NCBI GenBank assembly: GCA_013152375.1
Contig: JAADGM010000077.1
Location: 1-52,379 of the forward strand
Direction of reading: 5' to 3'
Length of the DNA: 52,379 bases
Source of the DNA: FCB group bacterium
GTDB lineage: Bacteria; Fidelibacterota; Marinisomatia; SCGC-AAA003-L08; JACNLC01
Shown in pieces: positions 8,570 to 18,926 of the stretch. The notes under the pieces are model-generated. The model searched no databases, was not told where the DNA came from, and was given only the letters and a program-made list of their open reading frames with translations. Every line of letters begins with the position of its first letter. Within the stretch, counting starts at the first letter, position 1. The position numbers and the translations under genes were made by a program.

Positions 8570-10060
8570 TTACAGTCCTCTCACTGGTTTTTCACGAAAA
8601 CCAAACCCGGCATGCTGCTTGTACTCAAGCGGATCGTTCAGCATTTCGATAGCTTCTTCCCGGTGTGCCGGTGGTATGACGAAGCGGTCCTCGAGGGTGG
8701 CAATGGACGTAAGATGATAGATTTTTTCGGCTTCTTCCACTGTGCAGTCGGCCGATTTGAGCATCCCGGCCGCTTTTTCCAGGGAGATATCACCCACTGT
8801 CTTTGCCCGGCGCCAGGTCCGGACAGCCATTTCTTTTTTCAGAACATATCTCATTTTCTCACTGTCGCCGGCTGAGAAAAGGCTGCTTAAAAATTCAATG
8901 GGTACCCGTGCCTGGTCAAAATCAGGGAAAATTCCGTCGGCCATATTTTTTCTGGCTTCACCGTCCATAGAGGAGATTACCGGGAGCATCGGGGGAACAT
9001 AAAACAGCATGGGGAAGGTCCGGTATTCGATATGGGGCGGCAGGGCTAATTTCCAGACTTTAACGAATTTATAGACGGGGGATTCCTGTGCAGCCTGGAT
9101 TGTGTGTTCATGGACACCGTTTTCTGCAGCCAGCCGGATAATTTCAGGATCGAACGGGTCGAGGATCATGTCCCGCTGGGCATCAACCAGTTCGCGGTCC
9201 GTTTTCCCCGCCATGGTCTCAATTTTGTCTGCGTCATACAGAAGAACTCCCAGATAGCGGATCCTGCCGACGCAGGAATGAAAGCAGGCCGGTGCCTGAC
9301 CGGTTTCGATGCGGGGGAAACATAAAATACATTTCTCCGATTTTCCGGTGGTCCAGTTGTAATAGGTTTTTTTGTACGGGCAGGCAGCCACGCAAGATCG
9401 CCATCCCCGACACCGGTTCTGATCGATCAGTACGATTCCATCTTCACCCCGTTTGTACAATGCCCCCGAGGGACAGGAGGCCACACAGGCAGGATTAAGA
9501 CAATGGTTACAGATACGCGGGAAATAAAATAAGACCAGCCTCTCAATGGCAAACAACTGCTGTTTCTGTTCTTCGGTCAGGGCGCTGAGGTTTGGATCAT
9601 TTTGTGCATAGAGAGGTGAGCCGCCTAAATCATCGTCCCAGTTGGGGCCGGCTTCAATATCGATATATTTGCCTGTGACCATCGATTTGGGCAGAGCCGT
9701 GGGCTGGTCATCTCCCTGGGGTGCGTTGAACAGATTCTGGTAATCATAAGTCCAGGGTTCGTAATAATCGTCCATGGTGGGTAAGCTGGGATTATGAAAA
9801 ATATTTGCCACAATTCGAGCCTTACCGGTTGATTTAAGCCGGAGCTTGTTGCCGTCTTTTTCCCAGCCTCCGCGGTACTTTTCCTGGTCTTCCCATTTTG
9901 TCGGAAAGCCCGTCCCTGGTTTTGTTTCGACATTATTCCACCACATATACTCGGTGCCTTTACGGTCTGTCCAGATATTCTTGCAGGCGATGCTGCAGGT
10001 GTGGCAACCGATACATTTATCGAGATGAAAGACCATTGAAATCTGACTGCGAATGTTCAT
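8570..10060 (-). CDS. narH: Respiratory nitrate reductase beta subunit (Fe-S)
   Basis: MNIRSQISMVFHLDKCIGCHTCSIACKNIWTDRKGTEYMWWNNVETKPGTGFPTKWEDQ with four Cys clusters including CRGWRSCVAACPYKK. Start trimmed from 10186 to 10060. Confidence 0.95.
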   Translation of the reverse strand: MNIRSQISMVFHLDKCIGCHTCSIACKNIWTDRKGTEYMWWNNVETKPGTGFPTKWEDQEKYRGGWEKDGNKLRLKSTGKARIVANIFHNPSLPTMDDYYEPWTYDYQNLFNAPQGDDQPTALPKSMVTGKYIDIEAGPNWDDDLGGSPLYAQNDPNLSALTEEQKQQLFAIERLVLFYFPRICNHCLNPACVASCPSGALYKRGEDGIVLIDQNRCRGWRSCVAACPYKKTYYNWTTGKSEKCILCFPRIETGQAPACFHSCVGRIRYLGVLLYDADKIETMAGKTDRELVDAQRDMILDPFDPEIIRLAAENGVHEHTIQAAQESPVYKFVKVWKLALPPHIEYRTFPMLFYVPPMLPVISSMDGEARKNMADGIFPDFDQARVPIEFLSSLFSAGDSEKMRYVLKKEMAVRTWRRAKTVGDISLEKAAGMLKSADCTVEEAEKIYHLTSIATLEDRFVIPPAHREEAIEMLNDPLEYKQHAGFGFREKPVRGL

Positions 10061-10079
10061 AATTATTTTCCTTATCTGT

Positions 10080-13000
10080 TTACCACTTGAGTTCCGGGAG
10101 CTTACGGACCAAAATATGGGTATCGCGGTTATTCCCCACGGGTCCCCAGTAATTGAAATGATATGTGAACTGACCATAACCACCAACCATCAGATTGGGT
10201 TTCAGCCGCGTACGCGTGAGGCTGTTATGTCCGCCGCCACGGCGATTCCCGCGCATGGGAGATTTCGGTACTGACAATGTCCGCTCCGGAGAGTGATATT
10301 GAATGCAGATACCGGTGGGTATCCTTGCGCTGACACAGGCGCGGGTCACAACTACCCCATTGTCATTATAGACTTCGACCCAATCGTTATCATTGATCCC
10401 GATATCTTTAGCGTCTTTATCGTTCATCCACAGGGGTTCCACACCTCTGGAAAGTGTTGACATTCTGTGGTTGTCTCCGTAGGTGGAGTGAATATGCCAT
10501 TTCCCATGTGGCGTAAGGTAATTCAGCATTTTGGTTTGAGTCTCCTCCTTGCTGAAATGGATGTCCGAATACTGCTTTACGGTGGGTTTTGGTTTATACG
10601 TGGGTACATGTTCACCGAATTCAATATATCCCGGATGATCCAGGTAAAAATGCTGCCTGCCGGTGAGCGTTCTCCAGGGAACCAGTTTTTCTTTGTTATA
10701 TGTGAAGGGAGCGTAAGCCCTTCCGTCGGTGACGAGTCCTGACCACATGGGACTGTTCACAAATCGGCGGGGCTGGGCGATAATATCCTCGAAAGATACG
10801 CGGAAGTCGCGGCTTTTTTCAACCAGATCAGCCAGAGGAAGCCCTACGCGTTTCTCCATGTTCTTATAGGATCGGTATGACAACTCACCGTTTGTTACCG
10901 TGGCCAGGTGCAGAATAAGATTGCATACGTGTTTATCCTTGAACAAAGAGGGGTACTTCTCACCTTCCCATTCAACCGTTGGGTCGGTTTCCAGCATTTT
11001 ATCGTAAAAATCATCGATTTGATAACCGGTGCCATGAGCGCCAATACCGTTGTCCCGTGCCTTTCTTCCGAAGGATATGTACTGGTGATAGAGATTGCGG
11101 TAATCCCGTTGGACGATTTTCAAACCGGGCATCGTTTTTCCCGGCAGCGCTTCAATCTCTCCTGTAATCCAGTCTTTGATCTCAGTCTGCGCAATCTCCG
11201 CCGGCGTATCATGGGGTAGAGCTGCGGCGATCACATCGGTAACCTTATCCGGGAAATGGGCTTCGGCCAGCTCGGAAAACCGCTTGGAAATTGCTTTAAA
11301 AATATCCCAGTCGCTTTTGGTCTCCCAGACCGGCGGCACCGCTTCCGAGAGCGGATGGATAAAACTGTGCATATCCGTTGAATTCAGATCATTTTTCTCA
11401 TACCAGGTAGCGGCCGGCAAAACAATATCGGAGTACAGGGCCGATGTATCCATGCGGAAATTCAGATCAACCACCAGGTCCATCTTCCCCTGCGGGACTT
11501 TATCATGCCAGGTGACTTCTTTTACGGAGTCCTTTGCAAAGTTGCTGTCCCCGATGTGATTTTTATGCGTCCCGAGATAGTGATCCAGAAAGTATTCATG
11601 ACCTTTGGCGCTGGACATGAGGGCATTTCCCCGCCAGATGTACCAGATCCTGGGCCAGTTTTCGGCGGCATCAGGGTCCTCCACCGAAAATTTCAATTCC
11701 CGTTTTTTCAGTTGGTCCACAATGTATTTTTTAATATCTTTTTCGTCCGATGAGCCGGTAGCTTTAATGGCTTCTTTGACCAGATCCAGCGGATTTTTAT
11801 TGAACTGTGGATAAAAGGGCAGCCAGCCGTTCCGGACGGCTTTGATCTGCGTATCCACGGCATGACCCCGGGCAAAACAATTTTTGTCCTTATTTTTCGG
11901 TACTGAATGATATTGGGTAAATTCTTTTTCATAACGCCACTGGTCAGTGTGGATATAATGCCAGCTGGGGGCATTCTGCAGGCGCTGACCATCGAACCAG
12001 TCTTTACCCAGAGCAACGGCTCCCCATGATTCCCCGGGAGCCAGTTTTTCCTGTCCCACATAATGTGCCAGCCCGCCGCCGTTAACACCCACACATCCGC
12101 ACAGCATTAAAGCATGGATACCCGCACGATACATGAGATTTCCATGATACCAGTGATTGATCCCTGCACCGATAATGATCGTGCACTTACCGTTAGTCAG
12201 TTCGGCGGTCGTACCCCACTCGCGGGCGAATTTAATCAGATTATCTTTGGACAGTCCGGTATATTTTTCAGACCATGCCGGTGTATAGGGCAGGTCCGGG
12301 TCTTCGTAATCAACGGGGTAGTCGCCGTCCAGTCCGCGATTTACGCCATACTGCGCCATCATGATGTCATATACGGTGGTTACCAGTACCGTTTCACCCG
12401 AATCCGTCTTGAGCGCTTTGACCGGGACTCCCCGGGTGCGCGTAGTATCATTTCCGAAATCATCAAACTTCACTTGTGCAACCGAATCGTGCTGATCCAG
12501 AAAAGTCAGGGTTGGGTCAATGGGTGAATCGTCCACACTGTCCTTCAGCTCCAGGTTCCACTTGCCCTGATTGGTATCCCAGCGGTGCCCCACGGTTCCT
12601 TTCGGCATTTTCGGTGAGGAAGTAGTTGAATCCCACATGAGAAATTTCCAATCGCCATTATTTTCGGCTTTATATGAAGTCAACCGGTTGGCGCGAAGTA
12701 ATTGGCCCGGTGTGTAAATTCCGTCGGTTTCGCTGATTTCCACCAGCATGGGCAAATCTGTAAATTGTTTTGAATAGTTGATAAAATAGGGAGTTTTCTT
12801 TTCATGGTGGAATTCTGTCAGCAAGACATGGTTGACGGCCATCCACCAGGCGCCATCCTGACCGGCGTTGATGGACATCCACTCATCGGCATATTTGGCC
12901 ACCTGGTTGAAATCCGGTGAAAAAACCACCATTTTGGTTCCGTTATGGCGGGATTCAGCGGCAAAGTGACAGTCCGGTGTGCGGGTCATGTTCAGATTAG

Positions 13001-13730
13001 AACCCATCACCGCCAGCATTTTGGCATTATACCAGTCGGCGGATTCATTTACATCCGTTTGTTCGCCCCAGGTTTCGGGAGAAGCGTTCGGAAGGTCGCA
13101 ATACCAGTCGTAAAAAGACAGAGAGACGCCGCCCATGAGCTGCAGCATCCGCGAACCGGCAGCATAGCTGACCATGGACATGGCCGGGATCGGTGAAAAA
13201 CCGGTGATTCTGTCTGGACCATATTTCCGGATCGTGTAAATATTCGCAGCGGCAATAAGGTCCAACACGGTATCCCAGTTGGTACGGCGAAAACCACCCT
13301 TACCCCTGGCAACCTGCCACTGCTTCCGCTTGACCGGGTCTTCCACCATAGACTTCCAGGCTTCAACCGGGTCTTCGTACAATGCTCTGGCATTTGACCA
13401 TAGATCAAGTAAAATTCCGCGAATATAAGGATATTTCACCCGTAACGGGCTGTACAGATACCAGGAATAGGATATCCCCCGCTGACATCCCCTGGGTTCA
13501 TAGGCCGGGAGCGAACTTTCGAGTTTAGGATAGTCCAGACCCTGCATTTCCCAGGTGACGATACCGTCTTTCACATGGATATTCCAGGTGCAGCTCCCCG
13601 TGCAGTTTACTCCGTGAGTACTTCGGACAATCTTATCGTACTGCCAACGGTTTCGGTAGAATTCCTCCCATTGTCTTTGATGGGGGACCACATCGTCCCT
13701 GATCCAGCCGTTTTTTGATTTTTCAGTCAT
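10080..13730 (-). CDS. narG: Respiratory nitrate reductase alpha subunit (Mo-bisMGD)
   Basis: 1216 aa; [78 protein letters not shown]. Confidence 0.97.
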   Translation of the reverse strand: MTEKSKNGWIRDDVVPHQRQWEEFYRNRWQYDKIVRSTHGVNCTGSCTWNIHVKDGIVTWEMQGLDYPKLESSLPAYEPRGCQRGISYSWYLYSPLRVKYPYIRGILLDLWSNARALYEDPVEAWKSMVEDPVKRKQWQVARGKGGFRRTNWDTVLDLIAAANIYTIRKYGPDRITGFSPIPAMSMVSYAAGSRMLQLMGGVSLSFYDWYCDLPNASPETWGEQTDVNESADWYNAKMLAVMGSNLNMTRTPDCHFAAESRHNGTKMVVFSPDFNQVAKYADEWMSINAGQDGAWWMAVNHVLLTEFHHEKKTPYFINYSKQFTDLPMLVEISETDGIYTPGQLLRANRLTSYKAENNGDWKFLMWDSTTSSPKMPKGTVGHRWDTNQGKWNLELKDSVDDSPIDPTLTFLDQHDSVAQVKFDDFGNDTTRTRGVPVKALKTDSGETVLVTTVYDIMMAQYGVNRGLDGDYPVDYEDPDLPYTPAWSEKYTGLSKDNLIKFAREWGTTAELTNGKCTIIIGAGINHWYHGNLMYRAGIHALMLCGCVGVNGGGLAHYVGQEKLAPGESWGAVALGKDWFDGQRLQNAPSWHYIHTDQWRYEKEFTQYHSVPKNKDKNCFARGHAVDTQIKAVRNGWLPFYPQFNKNPLDLVKEAIKATGSSDEKDIKKYIVDQLKKRELKFSVEDPDAAENWPRIWYIWRGNALMSSAKGHEYFLDHYLGTHKNHIGDSNFAKDSVKEVTWHDKVPQGKMDLVVDLNFRMDTSALYSDIVLPAATWYEKNDLNSTDMHSFIHPLSEAVPPVWETKSDWDIFKAISKRFSELAEAHFPDKVTDVIAAALPHDTPAEIAQTEIKDWITGEIEALPGKTMPGLKIVQRDYRNLYHQYISFGRKARDNGIGAHGTGYQIDDFYDKMLETDPTVEWEGEKYPSLFKDKHVCNLILHLATVTNGELSYRSYKNMEKRVGLPLADLVEKSRDFRVSFEDIIAQPRRFVNSPMWSGLVTDGRAYAPFTYNKEKLVPWRTLTGRQHFYLDHPGYIEFGEHVPTYKPKPTVKQYSDIHFSKEETQTKMLNYLTPHGKWHIHSTYGDNHRMSTLSRGVEPLWMNDKDAKDIGINDNDWVEVYNDNGVVVTRACVSARIPTGICIQYHSPERTLSVPKSPMRGNRRGGGHNSLTRTRLKPNLMVGGYGQFTYHFNYWGPVGNNRDTHILVRKLPELKW

Positions 13731-13740
13731 GGGATTACCC

Positions 13741-14580
13741 TTATTTTGTGGATTTTATAAAATATTTACCAGCCGATACCATGGGTTTTCGCACCGCCAT
13801 AAACCGGCGGTTCCAAATGCCCCCGATGAGCACAAACAACAGCAGGGTCGCAAGTGCGCCGTAAAGTATGAAATTGGCTATTGAGGCCAGTGTGGGGGCA
13901 CTGGCAGTTTCGGCTTCATTTTTCAAAAAGGCAGTGAGTGAGATTATTTCAGTTTCAGTCAGTGGGCGTTTTGAAAAGATGGGATTCATTGTTGGGACCG
14001 GAGGTAATTTAAGCCAGTTGGTAAGCCCTCTCACCTCACCGAGTTTTTTATAGGCGCCTGTGAGATTGTGCCCAAGTTTGCCGCCGCCAAGTCCGAACAT
14101 ACTGTTAATATTATGACAGGAGACACAGGGAGCGGCGCCGTTTGCCAACTTCTTTTTCCCGAGGAATAGATTTTTACCGGCAATTATATCGTCGGTAGTA
14201 AAGGTAGGAGGTACGTAGGAATCAGCGACAGCAGCACCCGAAACCGATTGTGTTTTAATGTAATCCAGCAACTGTCCGGCAAGGGTCTCATTAATGCCGG
14301 GCGCCGGTGTCATCGCAGCACCATTGGCCTCTCTCAGCAGTTTTGCGGCATAGGCATCACCCGAGGCCAGGACCCCTGCGGGATCCATGATCCATTGAAC
14401 CAGCCAGGGCCGGTCTTTGCGTTCTTCAACTCCCTTCAGGTCAGGGCCAACGAGCCTGCCGCCACCGATTGTATGACAGACTTTACAATTCGCTTTAAAA
14501 TACTGACCCGGATCAGTTTGTGAGAAAACGACGGATATGCCCAAGGCGGCAAGACAAAATAACCCTATCTTTAAATTCAT
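13741..14580 (-). CDS. Membrane-anchored diheme cytochrome c associated with the nar operon
   Basis: Signal peptide, CKVCH and CVSCH heme motifs, C-terminal TM helix ([23 protein letters not shown]); directly upstream of narG. Confidence 0.85.
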   Translation of the reverse strand: MNLKIGLFCLAALGISVVFSQTDPGQYFKANCKVCHTIGGGRLVGPDLKGVEERKDRPWLVQWIMDPAGVLASGDAYAAKLLREANGAAMTPAPGINETLAGQLLDYIKTQSVSGAAVADSYVPPTFTTDDIIAGKNLFLGKKKLANGAAPCVSCHNINSMFGLGGGKLGHNLTGAYKKLGEVRGLTNWLKLPPVPTMNPIFSKRPLTETEIISLTAFLKNEAETASAPTLASIANFILYGALATLLLFVLIGGIWNRRFMAVRKPMVSAGKYFIKSTK

Positions 14581-14639
14581 GATGGGAACCCCTCAAAAAA
14601 TGTTAGCATGTAATTCGGTTCTTCATTACTTTGGCAGTG

Positions 14640-14654
14640 ACAACTATTGTGCCT
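14640..14654 (-). promoter_or_regulatory. Candidate -24/-12 (sigma54-type) promoter of the nar operon
   Basis: Minus strand AGGCAC-AATAG-TTGT compared with consensus TGGCAC-N5-TTGC; -12 element has T instead of C; lies ~60 nt upstream of the diheme cytochrome start. Confidence 0.35.
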
Positions 14655-14772
14655 GAAGTTTGCACGGGGCTTCAAATTCTTTGAAAAATACAGATTACTT
14701 CAATAATAATATTTGGATAAATCTATCAAAGGCTATGGCTCCGGTGACTTCTTTAAATCCTGTAAGTCCACA

Positions 14773-14864
14773 CCGGTGCATACCGGAAAATGCTGCATAT
14801 CCACTAGAATTTGAATATCCTGATATTTGATAAGGGGTTATACTGTTGCATACAAAGGTATGCA
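14773..14864. promoter_or_regulatory. Cluster of TGCATAC half-sites / dyads, candidate upstream activator sites
   Basis: CCGGT-GCAT-ACCGG (14773-14786), TGCATATCC (14794-14802), TGCATAC-AAAG-GTATGCA (14847-14864). Confidence 0.4.
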
Positions 14865-14991
14865 GAAGATTAAACCTGGCAGAAGAAAGTATTAAAGAAA
14901 CTCAAACCGGATACTTTTCATCTGCTCCGGGGAAAGTCTATCGACAGCTGTTTGGTCCTTTTAAACTTCTATCATGATACGGTGCAAGAGA

Positions 14992-16404
14992 CTACCTGAA
15001 ATCGATTTTTTTCATGATCCGCTGGAATGCGGCCCGTGTGAGTCCGCATAGTTCGGCAGCATGGGTGATATTCCCATTGGTTTTTTCCAGGGCATTGCGC
15101 AGATACCGCTTCTGGAAGGATGCGATCGCATCCTGCTTGCCTGCCTCATAGGAGGGGAAATCACTGAAGATTTCTTTAATGGAAAGAACGCCGGTACCTA
15201 TCCCCAGGTCAGAGGGCAGGATCTTCTCCCGGTTGCACATCACCAGCGCCCGCTGGATGGTGTTCTCAAGTTCTCTTACATTTCCCTTCCAGTCGTGGTT
15301 AATGAGTGATGTCATCGCAGACTGCGTCAGGCGGGGAGGTCTGGCCTCTGCACCGAATAATTCCGCCGTGAATCGGGTGATGAAATACTCGGATAGCGCC
15401 GGTATGCTGGCCTTGCGTTCATTCAGGGTTGGCAGTTTGATCTTAACAACCTGGATCCGATAGAGCAGGTCATCACGGAATTGACCCTCTGTAGCCAGGG
15501 ATGTCAGATCTTTATTTGAGGCTGTGATCAGCCGGAATTCCACTTTTCGATTTTCCTGCGTACCCAGCGGCCTGACGATTTTATCTTCCAGCACTCTCAG
15601 CAATTTGCTCTGGAAATTAGGTGACATTGAAGAAATTTCATCGAGGAAAATGGTCCCGCCGCCGGCTTGTTCAAAGATGCCTTTCGAGTCCGTATGTGCG
15701 CCGGTAAAGGCCCCCTTCCGGTAGCCAAAGAGTTCGGATTCAAGCAGCGTATCGGGAATTGCCGCGCAGTTGATGGCCAGAAACTGAGCCTGGCGGACAC
15801 TGCTTTTCTCGTGGATTGCCCGGGCTACAAGTTCTTTCCCGGTGCCGCTGGCGCCTTCAATTAACACGGGCACCGATGTGGGCGCAACCTGCTCAACACT
15901 TTGAAGCACCTTCAACATCAGTTGATCTTCGGCGATGATGATGGAATGCCCCCGGAATTTCTTTGACCGCTCGGCAGCATAATTACGTGAGAGGATCTGA
16001 TAACCCGCTCTTTCCACAAACCGCAGGATCTCCTGATTGTCAAACGGTTTTGTGATGTAGTGAGCGGCACCGTTCTGAAGGCAGTGCACGGCCATTTCGA
16101 TCGTACCAAATCCGGTGATCATAATAACCTCAACGCCGGACTGATGATGGGTAATCCAGTCCAGCAATTCTATCCCGGACATTCCCGTCATTTTAATGTC
16201 TGTAAAAACGATGTGATAAGAGTCCTGCTCTAAAAGTGATACCGCTTCTTCACCACTGGCTGCAATATCGACAGAGCAGTGCAGGGTGGATATCAGTTTT
16301 TGGAGTCCCCGGCGGACATCGGCCTGATCATCTACGACCAGAACCCGCAATGCTTCCAGACTTATTTTTAGCTGTGTTGGCCTGTTTTTCATAATCTCCT
16401 GCAA
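14992..16404 (-). CDS. NtrC-family sigma54-dependent response regulator
   Basis: REC domain (VLVVDDQADVRRGL..VFTDIKMTGMSG), AAA+ with ESELFGYRKGAFTGA, C-terminal Fis-type HTH (NALEKTNGNITHAAELCGLTRAAFQRIM). Confidence 0.95.
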   Translation of the reverse strand: MQEIMKNRPTQLKISLEALRVLVVDDQADVRRGLQKLISTLHCSVDIAASGEEAVSLLEQDSYHIVFTDIKMTGMSGIELLDWITHHQSGVEVIMITGFGTIEMAVHCLQNGAAHYITKPFDNQEILRFVERAGYQILSRNYAAERSKKFRGHSIIIAEDQLMLKVLQSVEQVAPTSVPVLIEGASGTGKELVARAIHEKSSVRQAQFLAINCAAIPDTLLESELFGYRKGAFTGAHTDSKGIFEQAGGGTIFLDEISSMSPNFQSKLLRVLEDKIVRPLGTQENRKVEFRLITASNKDLTSLATEGQFRDDLLYRIQVVKIKLPTLNERKASIPALSEYFITRFTAELFGAEARPPRLTQSAMTSLINHDWKGNVRELENTIQRALVMCNREKILPSDLGIGTGVLSIKEIFSDFPSYEAGKQDAIASFQKRYLRNALEKTNGNITHAAELCGLTRAAFQRIMKKIDFR

Positions 16405-16426
16405 TCGGGTTTTGTAATAAGTAGAA

Positions 16427-18718
16427 TCATCTCAAAGCTCCTTTTTCCCCTGGGCTGTGATGGCCGAATTCTCCGCCCCCCTGGTATCGAAAGGGCAGGA
16501 CAATCCTGAATACTGTAAAACGGGGTCTGTTCTGTAACAAAATCACCGAGCCGCCATGGGCTTCGGCAATCCGCTTTCCGGTAGATAATCCCAGGCCGGT
16601 GCCCATATCACTCCCTCGTGTGGTGAAAAAAGGATTGAAAATATCTTTCACGATGGCTGGATCGATCCCCGGTCCGGTATCTTCAACGTCAATAACTATC
16701 ATCTGCCTGTCATCATCGTTGGAAGTCCGAATTCTGACCTGACCTCCAATCTCTTTCACAGCCTGAATGGCATTCAGGATAATATTGGCAAAGATCTGTT
16801 TCAACCTGCTTAAATCCCCTTCGATTTCCGCCTGTTCCGCATCCAGATACAATTTAACGGCTATATTAGCCTTTTCATGCAGCGGGACCAACAGGCGTAT
16901 GGTTTGATTAATGACCTCATGGATATCCACCTTGCTGATATTCAGTGTGGGAGTTCGGGCAAAATCCAACAGATTTGTGATGATTTCACGACAGGTTTCC
17001 GTATTTCTTCGAATGACATCAACGTGTTCGGTGAATTGGGAGTCCTGGTCGAATTCATCCATCATCATCTGATTATACATGGAAATCGCTGCCAGGGGGC
17101 TGTTCATTTCGTGGGCAACCACTGCTGCCATATTTCCCAGCACTGCCAGGCGTTCCTGCCGGGCATGTTTATCGTGCATCAGCGTTCTTTCGGTTATGTC
17201 TCTGGCCACCAGTATTTTCCCCGCACCTCCGCTCATGGCCGGCAGCTTCGTGGCCAGAATTTCAAAGAAACGCTCTTCCATTTTTACTGTACAGTCCTGC
17301 ATGGACGAAATATCCATCAGGCAGTTGACGCATTCTCTGGCAGTTGATTTTTCAGGGTGTTTGCATTCGAATTTTTCGAGCTGTTTATCAGGTGAATTCA
17401 AATAAGCGATCAGCGGTTCACCGGCCTGATTGTGAAGCACGATCTCACCGGCGCTGTTGAGCAGGATCAAACCGTCATTCATCGAATTCACAACCGCTTT
17501 CAAACGGTCGTGCTGAATGCGGATTACTTTTTCACGTTCGGTTAAGTCAGCGGCTGTTTTTTTCAGTACCCGCGTTCTTTCTTCCAGCGCTTCAGCCATC
17601 TGATTGAAGCTGGTGGCAAGGTCACCGATCTCATCTTCTGAATCCGTTACCACCCGGGCGGAATAATCCCCCTCTTTGATGTTAAAAGCCATCGTCTCAA
17701 GCTCACTTAGAGGCTGTATGAGAAACCGTACCGGGAAGTACATGGCAATCAGGATCAAAAGAGCGATGAGCAGTCCGACGAAAAAAAGTTTTTCTTCCAA
17801 AACAGAGATGGTTTTCAATGCACTTGAAGTTCCCAACTCAACCAGGATCGTCCAATTAACATACTTCAGGGGGAAACTGTAGCCAAACATATCCTCGCCG
17901 TCTCTGCAGATGTGTCGGCCTTCATGGGAATTTGCTCCCGGGGCGTAACCCTCAGTAGGCCGCTTCAGGTTCAGATCGATTAGCGCGACATTTTCCCGTT
18001 CATTCAATGTCCACCAGGGAATATCGAGAACACTGCCGGTCTGATCGATAAAAGAGAGATATTTTTCCACATCTGAAAATGACATGGCCTTTTGATATTG
18101 GCCTGAAATGTAATTGATAACACTGCGGAAATCCACGACACACACCAGATAGCCGATATGTTGTGTCTGATGAATATTGATCAGAGGAGTCACAATGGCA
18201 AATTGCGGCTCGTTATTCCCCGCTGCAGATTGAAACAGAGGACTGTACCACAATGTATCCTGTCCCAATCCTGCTGAAAGCATACGGCGGAGCCGGTCAT
18301 CGGACGGGAACACGGATACAAGCAGATTTGAATTGTTGTCAAATACCAGAAGGTTCGAGAATTCCTCAACGATGGGCAGTTTATTGATCAGCAGGTGATT
18401 TATCAGACGCTCTTTCGTTTTTGACTCCGTTTGCGGGTCGGTTTCAAGAAGTTCCGTCTGTGTCCGGATAAAGCCGTCCGATGCGAAATCCTGTGAGCGC
18501 CGCCCCAGCAGCAGCAGATGCTGATCGAAAACAGAGGCCTGGGCCACTGTTTCACTTTTCAGACGGGTCTGGATTTCTCTGGACAGGCTGGCATGGACGG
18601 ATTTAATAATGAGAAATCCACCCAGCCCAAAAGCGATTAAACTCACCATGACAAAGCTCAGCGGCAGTTTGTATTTTATGCGGAGTTTCGCCAGAGGATC
18701 TTTTTGTAACCAGTTCAA
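16427..18718 (-). CDS. Membrane sensor histidine kinase (extracytoplasmic sensor, HAMP, PAS, HisKA, HATPase)
   Basis: Two TM segments around a ~270 aa sensor region, HAMP, H-box VAHEMNSPLAAISMYNQM, N/G boxes NIILNAIQAV, DTGPGID, GTGLGLSTGKRI; adjacent to response regulator. Confidence 0.92.
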   Translation of the reverse strand: MNWLQKDPLAKLRIKYKLPLSFVMVSLIAFGLGGFLIIKSVHASLSREIQTRLKSETVAQASVFDQHLLLLGRRSQDFASDGFIRTQTELLETDPQTESKTKERLINHLLINKLPIVEEFSNLLVFDNNSNLLVSVFPSDDRLRRMLSAGLGQDTLWYSPLFQSAAGNNEPQFAIVTPLINIHQTQHIGYLVCVVDFRSVINYISGQYQKAMSFSDVEKYLSFIDQTGSVLDIPWWTLNERENVALIDLNLKRPTEGYAPGANSHEGRHICRDGEDMFGYSFPLKYVNWTILVELGTSSALKTISVLEEKLFFVGLLIALLILIAMYFPVRFLIQPLSELETMAFNIKEGDYSARVVTDSEDEIGDLATSFNQMAEALEERTRVLKKTAADLTEREKVIRIQHDRLKAVVNSMNDGLILLNSAGEIVLHNQAGEPLIAYLNSPDKQLEKFECKHPEKSTARECVNCLMDISSMQDCTVKMEERFFEILATKLPAMSGGAGKILVARDITERTLMHDKHARQERLAVLGNMAAVVAHEMNSPLAAISMYNQMMMDEFDQDSQFTEHVDVIRRNTETCREIITNLLDFARTPTLNISKVDIHEVINQTIRLLVPLHEKANIAVKLYLDAEQAEIEGDLSRLKQIFANIILNAIQAVKEIGGQVRIRTSNDDDRQMIVIDVEDTGPGIDPAIVKDIFNPFFTTRGSDMGTGLGLSTGKRIAEAHGGSVILLQNRPRFTVFRIVLPFRYQGGGEFGHHSPGEKGALR

Positions 18719-18926
18719 CTCAATACCCTTAAAATGATAATAAGTTGTCTGGATGTGTCCGAATCATACTGTAACCGGTTTAGAAACATGAGAAATATTA
18801 AAACTTTATCGGAGTTTACCCAAAAGGAAATGCGAACACTGAAACGAAACACCGCCGGCTCATAATTTTCCCTACATCTCCATCCGGAGAAAATCCTATA
18901 TTTCGGCTTTATTAATAGGATGTTAT

